This document shows, one piece after another, positions 50,959 through 59,577 of a DNA stretch of 64,000 bases; positions within the stretch are counted from its first letter, which is position 1; every line of letters begins with the position of its first letter. The notes under the pieces were generated by a model. It searched no databases, was not told where the DNA came from, and saw nothing but the letters and a program-made list of their open reading frames with translations. The position numbers were made by a program, and so were the translations under genes. Source of the DNA: Achromobacter insolitus (lineage in GTDB: Bacteria; Pseudomonadota; Gammaproteobacteria; Burkholderiales; Burkholderiaceae_B); assembly GCF_002209555.1 (NCBI RefSeq), contig NZ_NJIF01000016.1, forward strand, positions 1-64,000, given 5' to 3'.

Positions 50959-52170
50959 ATGACGCATTCGAACCGGCGGGTCTACGTGGCCGCCACCTAT
51001 GACACGAAGGGCCAAGAGGCCGACTACGTGATGGATCTGCTGCGGCGCGACGGGCTGGAGCCGGTGTCGGTGGACGTGTCCACTTCCGGCGCCGCCAGCG
51101 CAGCCCAGGTGCAGGCGAGCGAGGTGGCCGCGAACCACCCGCAGGGCGCCGGCGCGGTTTTTACCGGCGACCGGGGAACGGCCATCGCGGCGATGGCACT
51201 GGCGTTCGAGCGCTATGCGGCCGCGAATGCAGGCATGGGGGCGCTGCTGGGCCTGGGCGGCTCGGGCGGCACTGCCCTGATCACGCCCGCCATGCGCGCG
51301 CTGCCGATCGGCATCCCCAAGTTGATGGTCTCGACTATGGCCTCGGGCAATGTCGCGCCGTATGTCGGCCCCTCGGACATCGCCATGATGTATTCCGTGA
51401 CCGACGTTGCCGGCCTGAACCGTATTTCGCGCCGGGTGCTGGCCAACGCGGCCGGCGCGATTGGCGGGGCCTTCAAGCAGGCCGCCAATGCCGTAGCGGA
51501 CGACGGCCGGCCTGCCGTGGGTATCACGATGTTCGGTGTTACCACCGCCTGCGTGCAGCAGGTGACGCCGCTGCTGGAGTCCCGCTACGACTGCTTGGTT
51601 TTCCACGCCACGGGCACGGGCGGGCAGTCGATGGAAAAGCTGCTGGACAGCCATTTGCTGGGCGGCGTGCTGGACCTGACCACGACGGAAGTCTGTGACT
51701 TCCTGTTTGGCGGCGTGCTGGCCTGCACCGAAGACCGATTCGGCGCCGTGGCCCGTACGGGCCTGCCTTACGTGGGTTCTTGCGGCGCATTGGATATGGT
51801 GAATTTCGGCGCCATGGACACCGTCCCCGAACGCTATCGCGGCCGCCAGTTCTATCCGCACAATCCGCAGGTGACGCTGATGCGCACCACCGTGGAGGAA
51901 AACACCCGCCAGGGCGAATGGATCGCCGCCAGGCTGAACCAATGCCAGGGCCCGGTGCGCTTTTTGATTCCGGAAGGCGGCGTATCCGCGCTGGACGCGC
52001 CGGGCCAGGCCTTTTGGGACCCGCGGGCCGATGCCGCACTGTTCGCGGCGCTGGAGGCGAATCTGGTGCAGACGGCCGACCGCCGCCTGGTGCGCGTGCC
52101 TTGCCACATCAACGATCCGCAGTTCGCCCGGGCCGCGGTCGATCAATTTCTTGAAATCGCTACACACTGA
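50959..52170 (+). CDS. Tm-1-like ATP-binding (UPF0261) protein
   Basis: The product is 403 residues; GGAGGAG precedes the ATG at 50959. VYVAATYDTKGQEADYVMDLLRRDGL opens the Tm-1-like N domain. LLGLGGSGGTALITPAMRALPIGIPKLMVSTMASGN is its Gly-rich signature, and HATGTGGQSMEKLLDSHLLGGVLDLTTTEV belongs to the C domain. Plant Tm-1 binds a viral replicase; bacterial members are always with a PEP-hydrolase-like partner, as here (12 bp downstream). The reaction is unknown. Confidence 0.9.
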   Translation: MTHSNRRVYVAATYDTKGQEADYVMDLLRRDGLEPVSVDVSTSGAASAAQVQASEVAANHPQGAGAVFTGDRGTAIAAMALAFERYAAANAGMGALLGLGGSGGTALITPAMRALPIGIPKLMVSTMASGNVAPYVGPSDIAMMYSVTDVAGLNRISRRVLANAAGAIGGAFKQAANAVADDGRPAVGITMFGVTTACVQQVTPLLESRYDCLVFHATGTGGQSMEKLLDSHLLGGVLDLTTTEVCDFLFGGVLACTEDRFGAVARTGLPYVGSCGALDMVNFGAMDTVPERYRGRQFYPHNPQVTLMRTTVEENTRQGEWIAARLNQCQGPVRFLIPEGGVSALDAPGQAFWDPRADAALFAALEANLVQTADRRLVRVPCHINDPQFARAAVDQFLEIATH

Positions 52171-52181
52171 GGACAGCCGCC

Positions 52182-53012
52182 ATGCCGCGCTTTGACCGCA
52201 ACGAACTCCTGGACAAGTTTCGCGCCATGGTGCGCGCGCGCACGCCCATCGTCGGCGGCGGCGCGGGCACCGGCCTGTCGGCCAAGTGCGAGGAGGCGGG
52301 CGGCATCGACCTGATCGTGATCTACAACTCCGGCCGCTACCGCATGGCGGGCCGCGGCTCGCTGGCCGGCCTGCTGGCCTATGGCAATGCCAACGAGATC
52401 GTGGTGGACATGGGGCGTGAAGTGCTGCCGGTGGTGAAGAACACGCCCGTGCTTGCCGGCGTCAACGGCACCGACCCGTTCTGCGATTTCGACGTCTTCC
52501 TGGACGATCTCAAGCGCCAAGGCTTTGCCGGCGTGCAGAACTTCCCCACCGTGGGCCTCATCGACGGCACCTTCCGCGCCAACCTGGAAGAGACCGGCAT
52601 GGGCTATGCGCTGGAAGTGGACATGATCCGCCTGGCGCACAAGAAGGGGATGCTGACCACGCCCTACGTCTTCAACGAGGACGATGCCGTGGCCATGACT
52701 CGCGCCGGCGCCGACATCATCGTAGCCCACATGGGCCTGACCACGGGCGGCTCCATCGGCGCGGAAACCGCGCAGACGCTGGACGATTGCGTGGCGGCCA
52801 TCGACCGCATCGCCGCGGCCGCGCTGGCCGTGCGGCCGGATATCATCGTGTTGTGCCATGGCGGCCCTATCGCCACGCCCGAGGACGCGGCCCACGTTTT
52901 GCGCGCGTGCAAACACTGCCATGGCTTCTACGGCGCCAGCTCGATGGAGCGGCTGCCTACCGAGCAGGCGCTGACCGCGGCAACCCGCGAGTTCAAGAGC
53001 TTGACGTTCTGA
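52182..53012 (+). CDS. Phosphoenolpyruvate hydrolase-like TIM-barrel protein
   Basis: The product is 276 residues. PIVGGGAGTGLSAKCEEAGGIDLIVIYNSGRYRMAGRGSLAGLL is the family start, and VVKNTPVLAGVNGTDPF, GVQNFPTVGLIDGTFR, IIVAHMGLTTGGSIGAETAQ and CHGGPIATPEDA are the strand ends of a (beta/alpha)8 barrel of the PEP mutase/isocitrate lyase type. In bacteria and fungi it is linked or fused to Tm-1-like domains. The substrate is unproven. Confidence 0.88.
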   Translation: MPRFDRNELLDKFRAMVRARTPIVGGGAGTGLSAKCEEAGGIDLIVIYNSGRYRMAGRGSLAGLLAYGNANEIVVDMGREVLPVVKNTPVLAGVNGTDPFCDFDVFLDDLKRQGFAGVQNFPTVGLIDGTFRANLEETGMGYALEVDMIRLAHKKGMLTTPYVFNEDDAVAMTRAGADIIVAHMGLTTGGSIGAETAQTLDDCVAAIDRIAAAALAVRPDIIVLCHGGPIATPEDAAHVLRACKHCHGFYGASSMERLPTEQALTAATREFKSLTF

Positions 53013-53104
53013 TTCCACAAACGGAGGTTCCGTCCGCGGAGTCTCCGTTTGCGCAGTTTCCGCCGTTTTCCCAATGCCTGGGCCACGCGCCCGCAGGAGT
53101 CCAA

Positions 53105-53548
53105 ATGCCGCACACCGTACACGTCAGCGCCATCATCCATGCGCCGCTTCAGAAGGTCTGGGCCAGCTTCCGCGATTTCAACGGCCTGGCCGCCTGGCAT
53201 CCCGGCATTGCCGAAAGCCGCCTGGAAGAGGGCGGGCGCCATGACGCCGTGGGCAGCGTGCGGTACTTGACGCTGCAGCCATCGGGTTTCGTGCGCGAAC
53301 AACTGCTGATGCTGGACGATCCAGGCACGGCCTTGCGCTATTCCATCATCGAGACCGATCTGCCCATGCGCGATTACATTGCCGGCGTGTCGCTGCATTC
53401 CGTCACCGAGGGTGGCCAGACGCTGGTGGAATGGTGGGCGGATTTCCGCGTCGAAGGCGCGGAATTGCGCGACGTGGCGAACGCCGTGGGCCAGAACGTA
53501 TTCGCCGCGGGGCTCGCGGCTTTGAACGAGAAGCTGCGCGAGGCCTGA
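53105..53548 (+). CDS. SRPBCC (polyketide cyclase-like) protein
   Basis: The product is 147 residues with AGGAG before the ATG at 53105. VHVSAIIHAPLQKVWASFRDFNGLAAWHPGIAES is the START/Bet v1-like beginning, and GGQTLVEWWADFRVEG and the C-terminal helix complete the fold. It lies 92 bp after the PEP-hydrolase-like gene on the same strand. It could bind a hydrophobic intermediate. The LysR gene ends 16 bp beyond it from the other side. Confidence 0.85.
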   Translation: MPHTVHVSAIIHAPLQKVWASFRDFNGLAAWHPGIAESRLEEGGRHDAVGSVRYLTLQPSGFVREQLLMLDDPGTALRYSIIETDLPMRDYIAGVSLHSVTEGGQTLVEWWADFRVEGAELRDVANAVGQNVFAAGLAALNEKLREA

Positions 53549-53564
53549 TCGCGCAGGGCACGCC

Positions 53565-54530
53565 CTACGCTTTCTGGCGTTTGGGCGGGATGCGCTTGCA
53601 GCCGGCCGGCAGCTCCGCCATGCGCAGGTAGTCGTGGATTGCGTGGATCAAGGCCTGCGCGGCCGGGCTCAGCGGGTATTCCTTGTGCCGGATAATGCAG
53701 ACCGTGCGCACGACCGTGGGCCGGGCCAGCAACGCATAGGCCAGTCCGGGCTCCAGCACCCGTTGCGCCGCCAGTGCCGGGAGCAAGGCTACGCCCAGGC
53801 CGGCCTTGACCAGCGCCGCCTGTGAGGTGGTGCTGGAGGCTTCGTAGAAAGGCGCAGCCGCCTCTATCGGCAGATCCGCGCGGGCGCGCAACAGCGCCAT
53901 GATGCCGGTCTCGTCCACCACGCCCACCAGCTTGCGGCCGGCCAGCTCCGACCAGCGCATCGTGCCGTCGCGCGCGGGGCGCAGGCTGGCGTCATCTTCC
54001 CGGTAGAGCACGCCGAAGCGGTCTTCGAGCAAACCGTCGAATTGCAGGCCGGGCGCATCGGCCCAGCGGCTGGTCAGCCCGAAATCCACTTCGCGCGCGG
54101 CGACTTTGCGCTGGATGCGGCCGGAGTTGTCGTCGCTGAGGTAAAGGCGCACGGCAGGATAGCGCGCGCAGTAGGCCGTGGCGGCGGGCGCGATGATCTG
54201 CGTGATGGCTGACGGGGCCGCCGCCACGCCCACGCGGCCGCGCTCCAGGGCGCCATAGCGCTGCACATCATCTATCACGCCATCGAAATCCGCCAGCAAC
54301 CGCAATACGCGAGGCAGGAATTCCTCGCCCGCCGCCGTCAGCAGCACGCGGCGGCTGGTACGTGCGAACAGCTGCGTGGCCAGCGCATCCTCCAGCTGCC
54401 GCACCAGGCTGGTCACCGACGACTGCGTCTGGAACAGGCGCTTGGCCGCATGCGTGAAGCTGGATTCCTGCGCTACCGCGACAAAGGCGGTCAGGTGCTT
54501 CAAGGTAACGTGCTTGGGCAAACGATTCAT
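53565..54530 (-). CDS. LysR-family transcriptional regulator
   Basis: The product is 321 residues from ATG at 54530. The HTH is HVTLKHLTAFVAVAQESSFTHAAKRLFQTQSSVTSLVRQLEDALATQLFARTSRRVLLT. The periplasmic-binding-like effector domain covers about 95-300. It is divergent from the D-aminoacylase gene with a dyad-symmetric site between them, so it is that unit's regulator. Confidence 0.9.
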   Translation of the reverse strand: MNRLPKHVTLKHLTAFVAVAQESSFTHAAKRLFQTQSSVTSLVRQLEDALATQLFARTSRRVLLTAAGEEFLPRVLRLLADFDGVIDDVQRYGALERGRVGVAAAPSAITQIIAPAATAYCARYPAVRLYLSDDNSGRIQRKVAAREVDFGLTSRWADAPGLQFDGLLEDRFGVLYREDDASLRPARDGTMRWSELAGRKLVGVVDETGIMALLRARADLPIEAAAPFYEASSTTSQAALVKAGLGVALLPALAAQRVLEPGLAYALLARPTVVRTVCIIRHKEYPLSPAAQALIHAIHDYLRMAELPAGCKRIPPKRQKA

Positions 54531-54548
54531 TTCAAAACACGATAGATA

Positions 54549-54579
54549 GATCAATAAAAACAATTTTCCCAGATTGATC
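54549..54579. promoter_or_regulatory. Inverted repeat in the LysR/D-aminoacylase intergenic region
   Basis: GATCAAT (54549-54555) and ATTGATC (54573-54579) are a perfect 7-bp dyad with a 17-base spacer, 19 bases upstream of the LysR start. The location fits a LysR-type recognition site for autoregulation and divergent activation. Confidence 0.55.
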
Positions 54580-54652
54580 GCGCGGACGATACTAGATGGT
54601 TTCGACGTCCTCCGGCCATGCGCATCGGAGATACCACCAAGGCAGGAACACC

Positions 54653-56122
54653 ATGCGGCAGGAAGCTCTGGATCTGATCATCGAAGGCGGCTGGGTCATT
54701 GACGGCCTGGGTGGCCCCCGGCGGCGTGCCGACGTAGGCGTGGCGGGCGAGCGCATCGCCGCCATCGGTGACCTGGCCGGCGCCTCTGCCGCCCGCCGCG
54801 TGGATGCGCGTGGCAAGATCGTGGCGCCCGGTTTCATCGACGTGCACGGGCACGACGATCTGATGTTCGTGGAGCGTCCTGGCCTGGAATGGAAAACCAC
54901 CCAGGGCATCACCTCGGTCGTGGTGGGCAATTGCGGCGTGAGCGGCGCGCCCGCGCCCCTGCCTGGCAATACGGCGGCGGCGCTGGCCCTGCTGGGAGAG
55001 ACGCCCCTGTTTGCCGACATGCAGGCTTATTTCGGCGAATTGCGCGCGCAGCGGCCGATGATCAACGTGGCGGCCCTCGTGGGACACGCCAATTTGCGCC
55101 TGGCCGCCATGCGCGATCCGGCGGCCCAGCCGACCGCCGAGGAACAGGACGCCATGCAGCGCATGCTGGACGATGCCCTGGCCGCGGGCGCGGTGGGCTT
55201 CAGCACGGGCCTCGCCTACCAGCCGGGCGGCGCAGCCCGTCCAGCGGAACTGGAAGGACTGGCGCGGGTGGCGGCGGCTCGCGGCGCGATGCACACCAGC
55301 CACATCCGCAATGAAGGCGACGAGGTCGAGGCCGCCGTCGACGAGGTCCTCTCGGTGGGCCGCAATACGGGCTGCGCCACGGTGCTGTCGCATCACAAAT
55401 GCATGATGCCGCAGAACTGGGGCAAGAGCCGCGCCACGCTCGCGAACATCGACCGCGCGCGCGGCGAGGGCGTCGAGGTGGCGCTGGACATTTACCCGTA
55501 TCCGGGCAGCTCCACCATCCTGATCCCCGAACGCGCCGAAACCATCGATGACATCCGCATTACCTGGTCCACCCCGCATCCGGAATGCGGCGGCCAGTTC
55601 CTCAGCGATATCGCGGCGCGCTGGGGCTGCGACAAGACCACCGCGGCGCGGCGCCTGTGTCCGGCGGGGGCCATCTACTTCGCCATGGACGAGGCCGAGG
55701 TCCAGCGCATCTTCCAGCATGAATGCTGCATGGTGGGCTCGGACGGCCTGCCCAACGACGCGCATCCGCATCCCCGGCTATGGGGCAGCTTTACGCGGGT
55801 ATTGGGCCGCTACGTGCGCGAGGCCGAGCTGATGACGCTGGAGACCGCCATTGCCAAGATGACGTCCTTGCCGGCCCGCGTGTTCGGCCTGGCGGGACGC
55901 GGCCAGTTGAGCGAGGGCGCCTGGGCCGACATCGTCGTGTTCGACGCGGACACGGTCGAGGATCGCGCCACCTGGGAAGCGCCGACGCTGGCGTCGGCAG
56001 GCGTGGAGCACGTGCTGGTCAATGGGCAGCAGGTCTTTCCGGCCGCTGCCGGCATGGCGCGCCCCGGCAAGATCCTGCGCCGCGAGGCGATGGCGCAAAC
56101 CGTGGCCGGCGCGCGCCGATAA
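54653..56122 (+). CDS. N-acyl-D-amino-acid deacylase (D-aminoacylase family)
   Basis: The product is 489 residues from ATG 54653 after GGCAGGA. The amidohydrolase fold is clear: LIIEGGWVIDGLGGPRRRADVGV, GKIVAPGFIDVHGHDD (metal HxH), SVVVGNCGVSGAP with a Cys that binds zinc in D-aminoacylases, MHTSHIRNEG, LSHHKCM, and MVGSDGLPNDAHPHPR with the catalytic Asp. The enzyme hydrolyses N-acyl-D-amino acids to fatty or acetic acid and D-amino acid. A Bug receptor gene follows 42 bp later. Confidence 0.88.
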   Translation: MRQEALDLIIEGGWVIDGLGGPRRRADVGVAGERIAAIGDLAGASAARRVDARGKIVAPGFIDVHGHDDLMFVERPGLEWKTTQGITSVVVGNCGVSGAPAPLPGNTAAALALLGETPLFADMQAYFGELRAQRPMINVAALVGHANLRLAAMRDPAAQPTAEEQDAMQRMLDDALAAGAVGFSTGLAYQPGGAARPAELEGLARVAAARGAMHTSHIRNEGDEVEAAVDEVLSVGRNTGCATVLSHHKCMMPQNWGKSRATLANIDRARGEGVEVALDIYPYPGSSTILIPERAETIDDIRITWSTPHPECGGQFLSDIAARWGCDKTTAARRLCPAGAIYFAMDEAEVQRIFQHECCMVGSDGLPNDAHPHPRLWGSFTRVLGRYVREAELMTLETAIAKMTSLPARVFGLAGRGQLSEGAWADIVVFDADTVEDRATWEAPTLASAGVEHVLVNGQQVFPAAAGMARPGKILRREAMAQTVAGARR

Positions 56123-56164
56123 AACCCGACAAAAACACCAACCATCCTTGCAGGAGACATCCCC

Positions 56165-57124
56165 ATGATGCGCAAAACCTGGGTCGCGCTGGCGCTGGCC
56201 GCCGTGTTGCCCGCCGCCCACGCGGCGTTCCCCGACCATCCCATCACGCTGATCGTGCCATTCCCGGCAGGGGGGCCGACCGATATCGTCGGCCGCCTCG
56301 CGGCGGCCAAGGCCGGCGAGATCCTGGGCCAGCAGATTGTGGTGGAAAACCGCACCGGCGCGTCCGGCACGATAGGCATGACGGCCACCGCGCGCGCCAA
56401 GCCGGACGGCTATACCGTTGGCCTGGCCACGGTCAGTACCCATGGCACCGCGCCGCACCTGTTCCCCAAGCTGGCCTACGATCCGGTCCAGGACTTCACG
56501 CCGGTCAGCAACCTGGTTACCAGCCCCAACATCCTCAGCGTGAATCCGCAGTTTCCGGCCAAGACGCTGGCCGAATTCGTCGAGCACGTGCGCGCCAATC
56601 CGAGCAAGGACGGCTATGCCAATGCCGGCGCGGGTGGCGTGAACGACCTGGGCATGATCTGGTTCCTGCAGATCATAGGCGGCAAGATGAACAGCATTTC
56701 CTATCGCGGCTCGGCGCCCGCGCTGACCGATACCGTGGGCGGCGTGGTGCCGGTCATTTTCGACAATTTCCCGTCATCGCTGCCCTACCTGAAGAGCAAC
56801 CATCTGCGCGCCCTTGCCATCACCGGCACCCAGCGCAATCCGCGCCTGCCGGATGTGCCGACGTTTGCCGAGCAGGGCTACAAGGACTACGACGTAACAG
56901 CCTGGTACGGCGTGGTCGGCCCGGCCGGCATGCCGGACGATGTGCGGGACAAGCTGGCCGACGCTTTCGCGCGCGCAGTGCGCGATCCGGCGACCGCGGC
57001 CAAGATGGAAGAGACCGGCGCTTTTCCCCTGGGCAACACGCCCGCGGAGTTTGGTCAGCAGATCCGCGCCGAGCGCGACCGCTGGAAGGCCGTGATCGAA
57101 AAGGCCGACATCAAGCTGCAATAA
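56165..57124 (+). CDS. Bug/TctC-family tripartite tricarboxylate receptor (D-aminoacylase unit)
   Basis: The product is 319 residues; the start is MM and either Met is possible. The signal peptide ends near AHA-AFPDH. ITLIVPFPAGGPTDIVGRLAAAKAGEILGQQIVVENRTGASGTIGMTATARAKPDGYT-type sequence is present in parts, as is SYRGSAPALTDTVGGVVPVIFDN. It is co-directional with the D-aminoacylase, suggesting that it captures an N-acyl amino acid or its product in the periplasm; this is inference. Confidence 0.92.
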   Translation: MMRKTWVALALAAVLPAAHAAFPDHPITLIVPFPAGGPTDIVGRLAAAKAGEILGQQIVVENRTGASGTIGMTATARAKPDGYTVGLATVSTHGTAPHLFPKLAYDPVQDFTPVSNLVTSPNILSVNPQFPAKTLAEFVEHVRANPSKDGYANAGAGGVNDLGMIWFLQIIGGKMNSISYRGSAPALTDTVGGVVPVIFDNFPSSLPYLKSNHLRALAITGTQRNPRLPDVPTFAEQGYKDYDVTAWYGVVGPAGMPDDVRDKLADAFARAVRDPATAAKMEETGAFPLGNTPAEFGQQIRAERDRWKAVIEKADIKLQ

Positions 57125-57162
57125 GGGGGAGGCGGGCTGCCTGGATTTGCCGCGGCCCGGTA

Positions 57163-58533
57163 TCAATACACGTCGCGGCGGTAATGGCCGTCGCGCTGCA
57201 TGGCTTGCAGCCGCGCGGCGCCCAGGATGTCTTGCAGGGCGGCATCCACGCCGCCAGCCATGCCTTGCAGGCTGCCGCAGACGTAAATGGCCGCGCCCGC
57301 GTCGACCCAGGCGCGCACGCTCTCGGCATGATCGCGCAAATGGTGCTGCACGTAGCGCCGGTCGGCCTGGTCGCGCGAGAAAACCGCGTCCACGCGCTCC
57401 AGCGTGCCATCATTGCGCCAGGCTTCGATTTCCTCGCGGCAGAACCAATCATGCGCCGCGTTGCGTTCTCCGAACACCAGCCAGTTGCGCGGGTGGCCGG
57501 CCGCGCGGCGCGCCTTGATCAGCGCGCGCAGGCCGGCCAGGCCGGTGCCGTTGCCCACCAAAAGCAGCGGTCGGCCATCGGGCGGCGCGTGGAAATTGCG
57601 GTTGACGCGTACGCGCAGGTCTATCGCATCCCCAGGCTGGGCGATCTGGGTGAGCCAGCCGCTACCCAGGCCCAGCGCGCCGTCGGCGCCGCGCATCTGT
57701 CGTACCAGCAGCTGAATCGCGCCATCTTCCGGCAGCGAGGCGATCGAGTACTCGCGATGGGCCAGCAAAGGGCCTGCGGCCTCTCGGCGGGGGCCGATTT
57801 CAGCGATGTCCCCCGCCTGCCAGCTGCACGCGCCACCGGTGGGCGGCGTCAGCGTCAGCAGATAGCAGGGGCCGCCCTGGCTTTGGGGATTGAGTTGTTC
57901 GCGCGCGGCCAGGCGCCAGGATTCGTAGACTGGAACCTGCCAGTCGGGCAGGTCGCTGCGCCCGGCCAGAAGACCAAGATGATGCTGCCAATGCCGCAGG
58001 GCCGCCGGATCCCCGTTGTCGACCTCGACCAGATCGAACAGCGGCGTCGCGCCTTGCGCGTACAGCCAGTCGTCCAGGCGATGGCCGAAGCCGCAGAACT
58101 GGGCGTATTCGCTGTCGCCGAGCGCCAGCACCGCATAGTGCGCCCCAGCCAGCCCCGCCGCGGTTTCTTGCATCTGTTCGGCGAAGGCGGCGGCGGCGTC
58201 GGGCGGATCGCCTTCGCCATAAGTGCTGACCACGAACAGCATGCGGCGATAGGTCGCCAGGCGTTGCGCGTCCAATTGCTCCAGCGCCGCCACCCGTACC
58301 GCCAGGCCGCCGGCGCGCAGGGACTCGGCGGTTTGCGCCGCCAGCGATTCGGCATAGCCCGTTTGCGTGGCGTAGGCGACGAGCAAGGTGTCTTCGGGGA
58401 CAGGCGCCTGCAGGGCTTGCAGGGCCAGCGCCTGCTGCATTTGATGGCGCCGGGCGCGGCGCCAGGCCCACAGGCACAGCAGCAGCCAGGCTCCCACCAC
58501 GCATGCCGCCGCGATCAATCGGGTTGCTGCCAT
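57163..58533 (-). CDS. Membrane-anchored flavodoxin/ferredoxin-reductase fusion (CysJ/CPR-like)
   Basis: The product is 456 residues. It has an N-terminal membrane anchor (LIAAACVVGAWLLLCLWAWRRAR), then a flavodoxin domain with VAYATQTGYAESLAAQ (FMN phosphate loop) and FVVSTYGEGDPPD. A FAD/NADPH reductase follows with HREYSIAS (FAD), LLVGNGTGLAGLRALI and YVCGSLQGMAGGVD (NADPH). It ends in RDVY with a terminal aromatic, as in FNR-type reductases. It is the last gene of the Fur-box operon and probably moves electrons from NADPH to membrane flavin/haem partners. Confidence 0.9.
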   Translation of the reverse strand: MAATRLIAAACVVGAWLLLCLWAWRRARRHQMQQALALQALQAPVPEDTLLVAYATQTGYAESLAAQTAESLRAGGLAVRVAALEQLDAQRLATYRRMLFVVSTYGEGDPPDAAAAFAEQMQETAAGLAGAHYAVLALGDSEYAQFCGFGHRLDDWLYAQGATPLFDLVEVDNGDPAALRHWQHHLGLLAGRSDLPDWQVPVYESWRLAAREQLNPQSQGGPCYLLTLTPPTGGACSWQAGDIAEIGPRREAAGPLLAHREYSIASLPEDGAIQLLVRQMRGADGALGLGSGWLTQIAQPGDAIDLRVRVNRNFHAPPDGRPLLLVGNGTGLAGLRALIKARRAAGHPRNWLVFGERNAAHDWFCREEIEAWRNDGTLERVDAVFSRDQADRRYVQHHLRDHAESVRAWVDAGAAIYVCGSLQGMAGGVDAALQDILGAARLQAMQRDGHYRRDVY

Positions 58534-58537
58534 GGTG

Positions 58538-59563
58538 TCAGGGTATAGCGGCCAGTGCCTGGAATGCGGGGGTGGCGACGACACGCCAGGCGTCGCGTTC
58601 GCGCAGGATGAACAAGGCGGCGAGCTCATGGCGGCGGGCGTAGGCCAGGCCTTCTTCTTCGCCCAGCACCGTCAACGCGGTGGCGAGCGCGTCGGCTTGC
58701 ATGCAGCCGGGGTGCAGCACGGTGACTGATGCCAGGCCATTGCGCACCGGCAGGCCGGTGCGCGGATCGATGGTGTGCGCGTAGCGCTCGTCCCCCCTAC
58801 CCGCGTGGCGGCGGTAATCGCCCGAGGTGGCGATGCTGTGGTCGCGCAGGGGCAGAGCAAGGGCGTGATCGTCGCTCGCATCGGGCACTTCGATGGCCAC
58901 GCGCCAGGGCTGGCCGTCGGGCCGCTTGCCGCGCGCGCGCAGTTCGCCGCCCACTTCGACGAGGTACTGGGTGATGCCCAGCGCATCGAGCGCCATGGCG
59001 GCGCGGTCCACGCCGTAACCCTTGGCGATGGAAGAAAGATCCAGGTAGGCGCCGCCGGGTTGCAACGCGGCCTGGCGCTGGGCATCGAGTTGCACCCGGC
59101 GCCAGCCGCAACGAGCGCGCGCGGCCTCGATCGCGGAAGGCGACGGCGGTTCGAACGCGCGTTGGTGCGGTCCGAAACCCCAAGCGTTTACCAGCGGTCC
59201 GACGGTCGGATCGTAGGCGCCGCCGCTATCCTCGGCCAAAGCCAGCGCATGGCTCAGCACGTGGAAGAACCCGGCCGGCAGCGTTTGCCAGCCGGTGGCC
59301 GTCCGGTTGTAGCGCGTGATGTCCGAATCGGGCTCCCAGGTGCTCATCTGGGCGACCACTTCGTCCAGCGCGGCCTGGATGGCGTGGCGCGCCGCGGCCT
59401 CCGTGCGCCCGCGCGGCAACGCCAGGCGGGCCGACCAGGTGGTGCCCATGGTGGCGCCGGCCAGCGCCGCGGACGCGGTCGGCATTGCCGGCATGGCGCC
59501 ATAGGCAAGGCTGACCGCCGTGGCAGGCGCGCCGCGCGGAGCGTAGGAAGGGGAGCTGGCCAT
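58538..59563 (-). CDS. apbE: FAD:protein FMN transferase ApbE
   Basis: The product is 341 residues from ATG at 59563. ATMGTTWSARLAL, VNAWGFGP, YLDLSSIAKGYGVDRAAMAL, YLVEVGGELRARG and YAHTIDPRTGLPVRNGLASVTVL are the ApbE motifs, with the Mg-binding Asp/Thr of the FAD site near the end. ApbE moves FMN from FAD to Thr/Ser of D-x-x-S/T-G-A-T motifs in exported proteins. A target with that motif (60398-60913) is encoded two genes upstream. No clear signal peptide is seen. Confidence 0.93.
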   Translation of the reverse strand: MASSPSYAPRGAPATAVSLAYGAMPAMPTASAALAGATMGTTWSARLALPRGRTEAAARHAIQAALDEVVAQMSTWEPDSDITRYNRTATGWQTLPAGFFHVLSHALALAEDSGGAYDPTVGPLVNAWGFGPHQRAFEPPSPSAIEAARARCGWRRVQLDAQRQAALQPGGAYLDLSSIAKGYGVDRAAMALDALGITQYLVEVGGELRARGKRPDGQPWRVAIEVPDASDDHALALPLRDHSIATSGDYRRHAGRGDERYAHTIDPRTGLPVRNGLASVTVLHPGCMQADALATALTVLGEEEGLAYARRHELAALFILRERDAWRVVATPAFQALAAIP

Positions 59564-59577
59564 GCGCCTGCGGCCGC

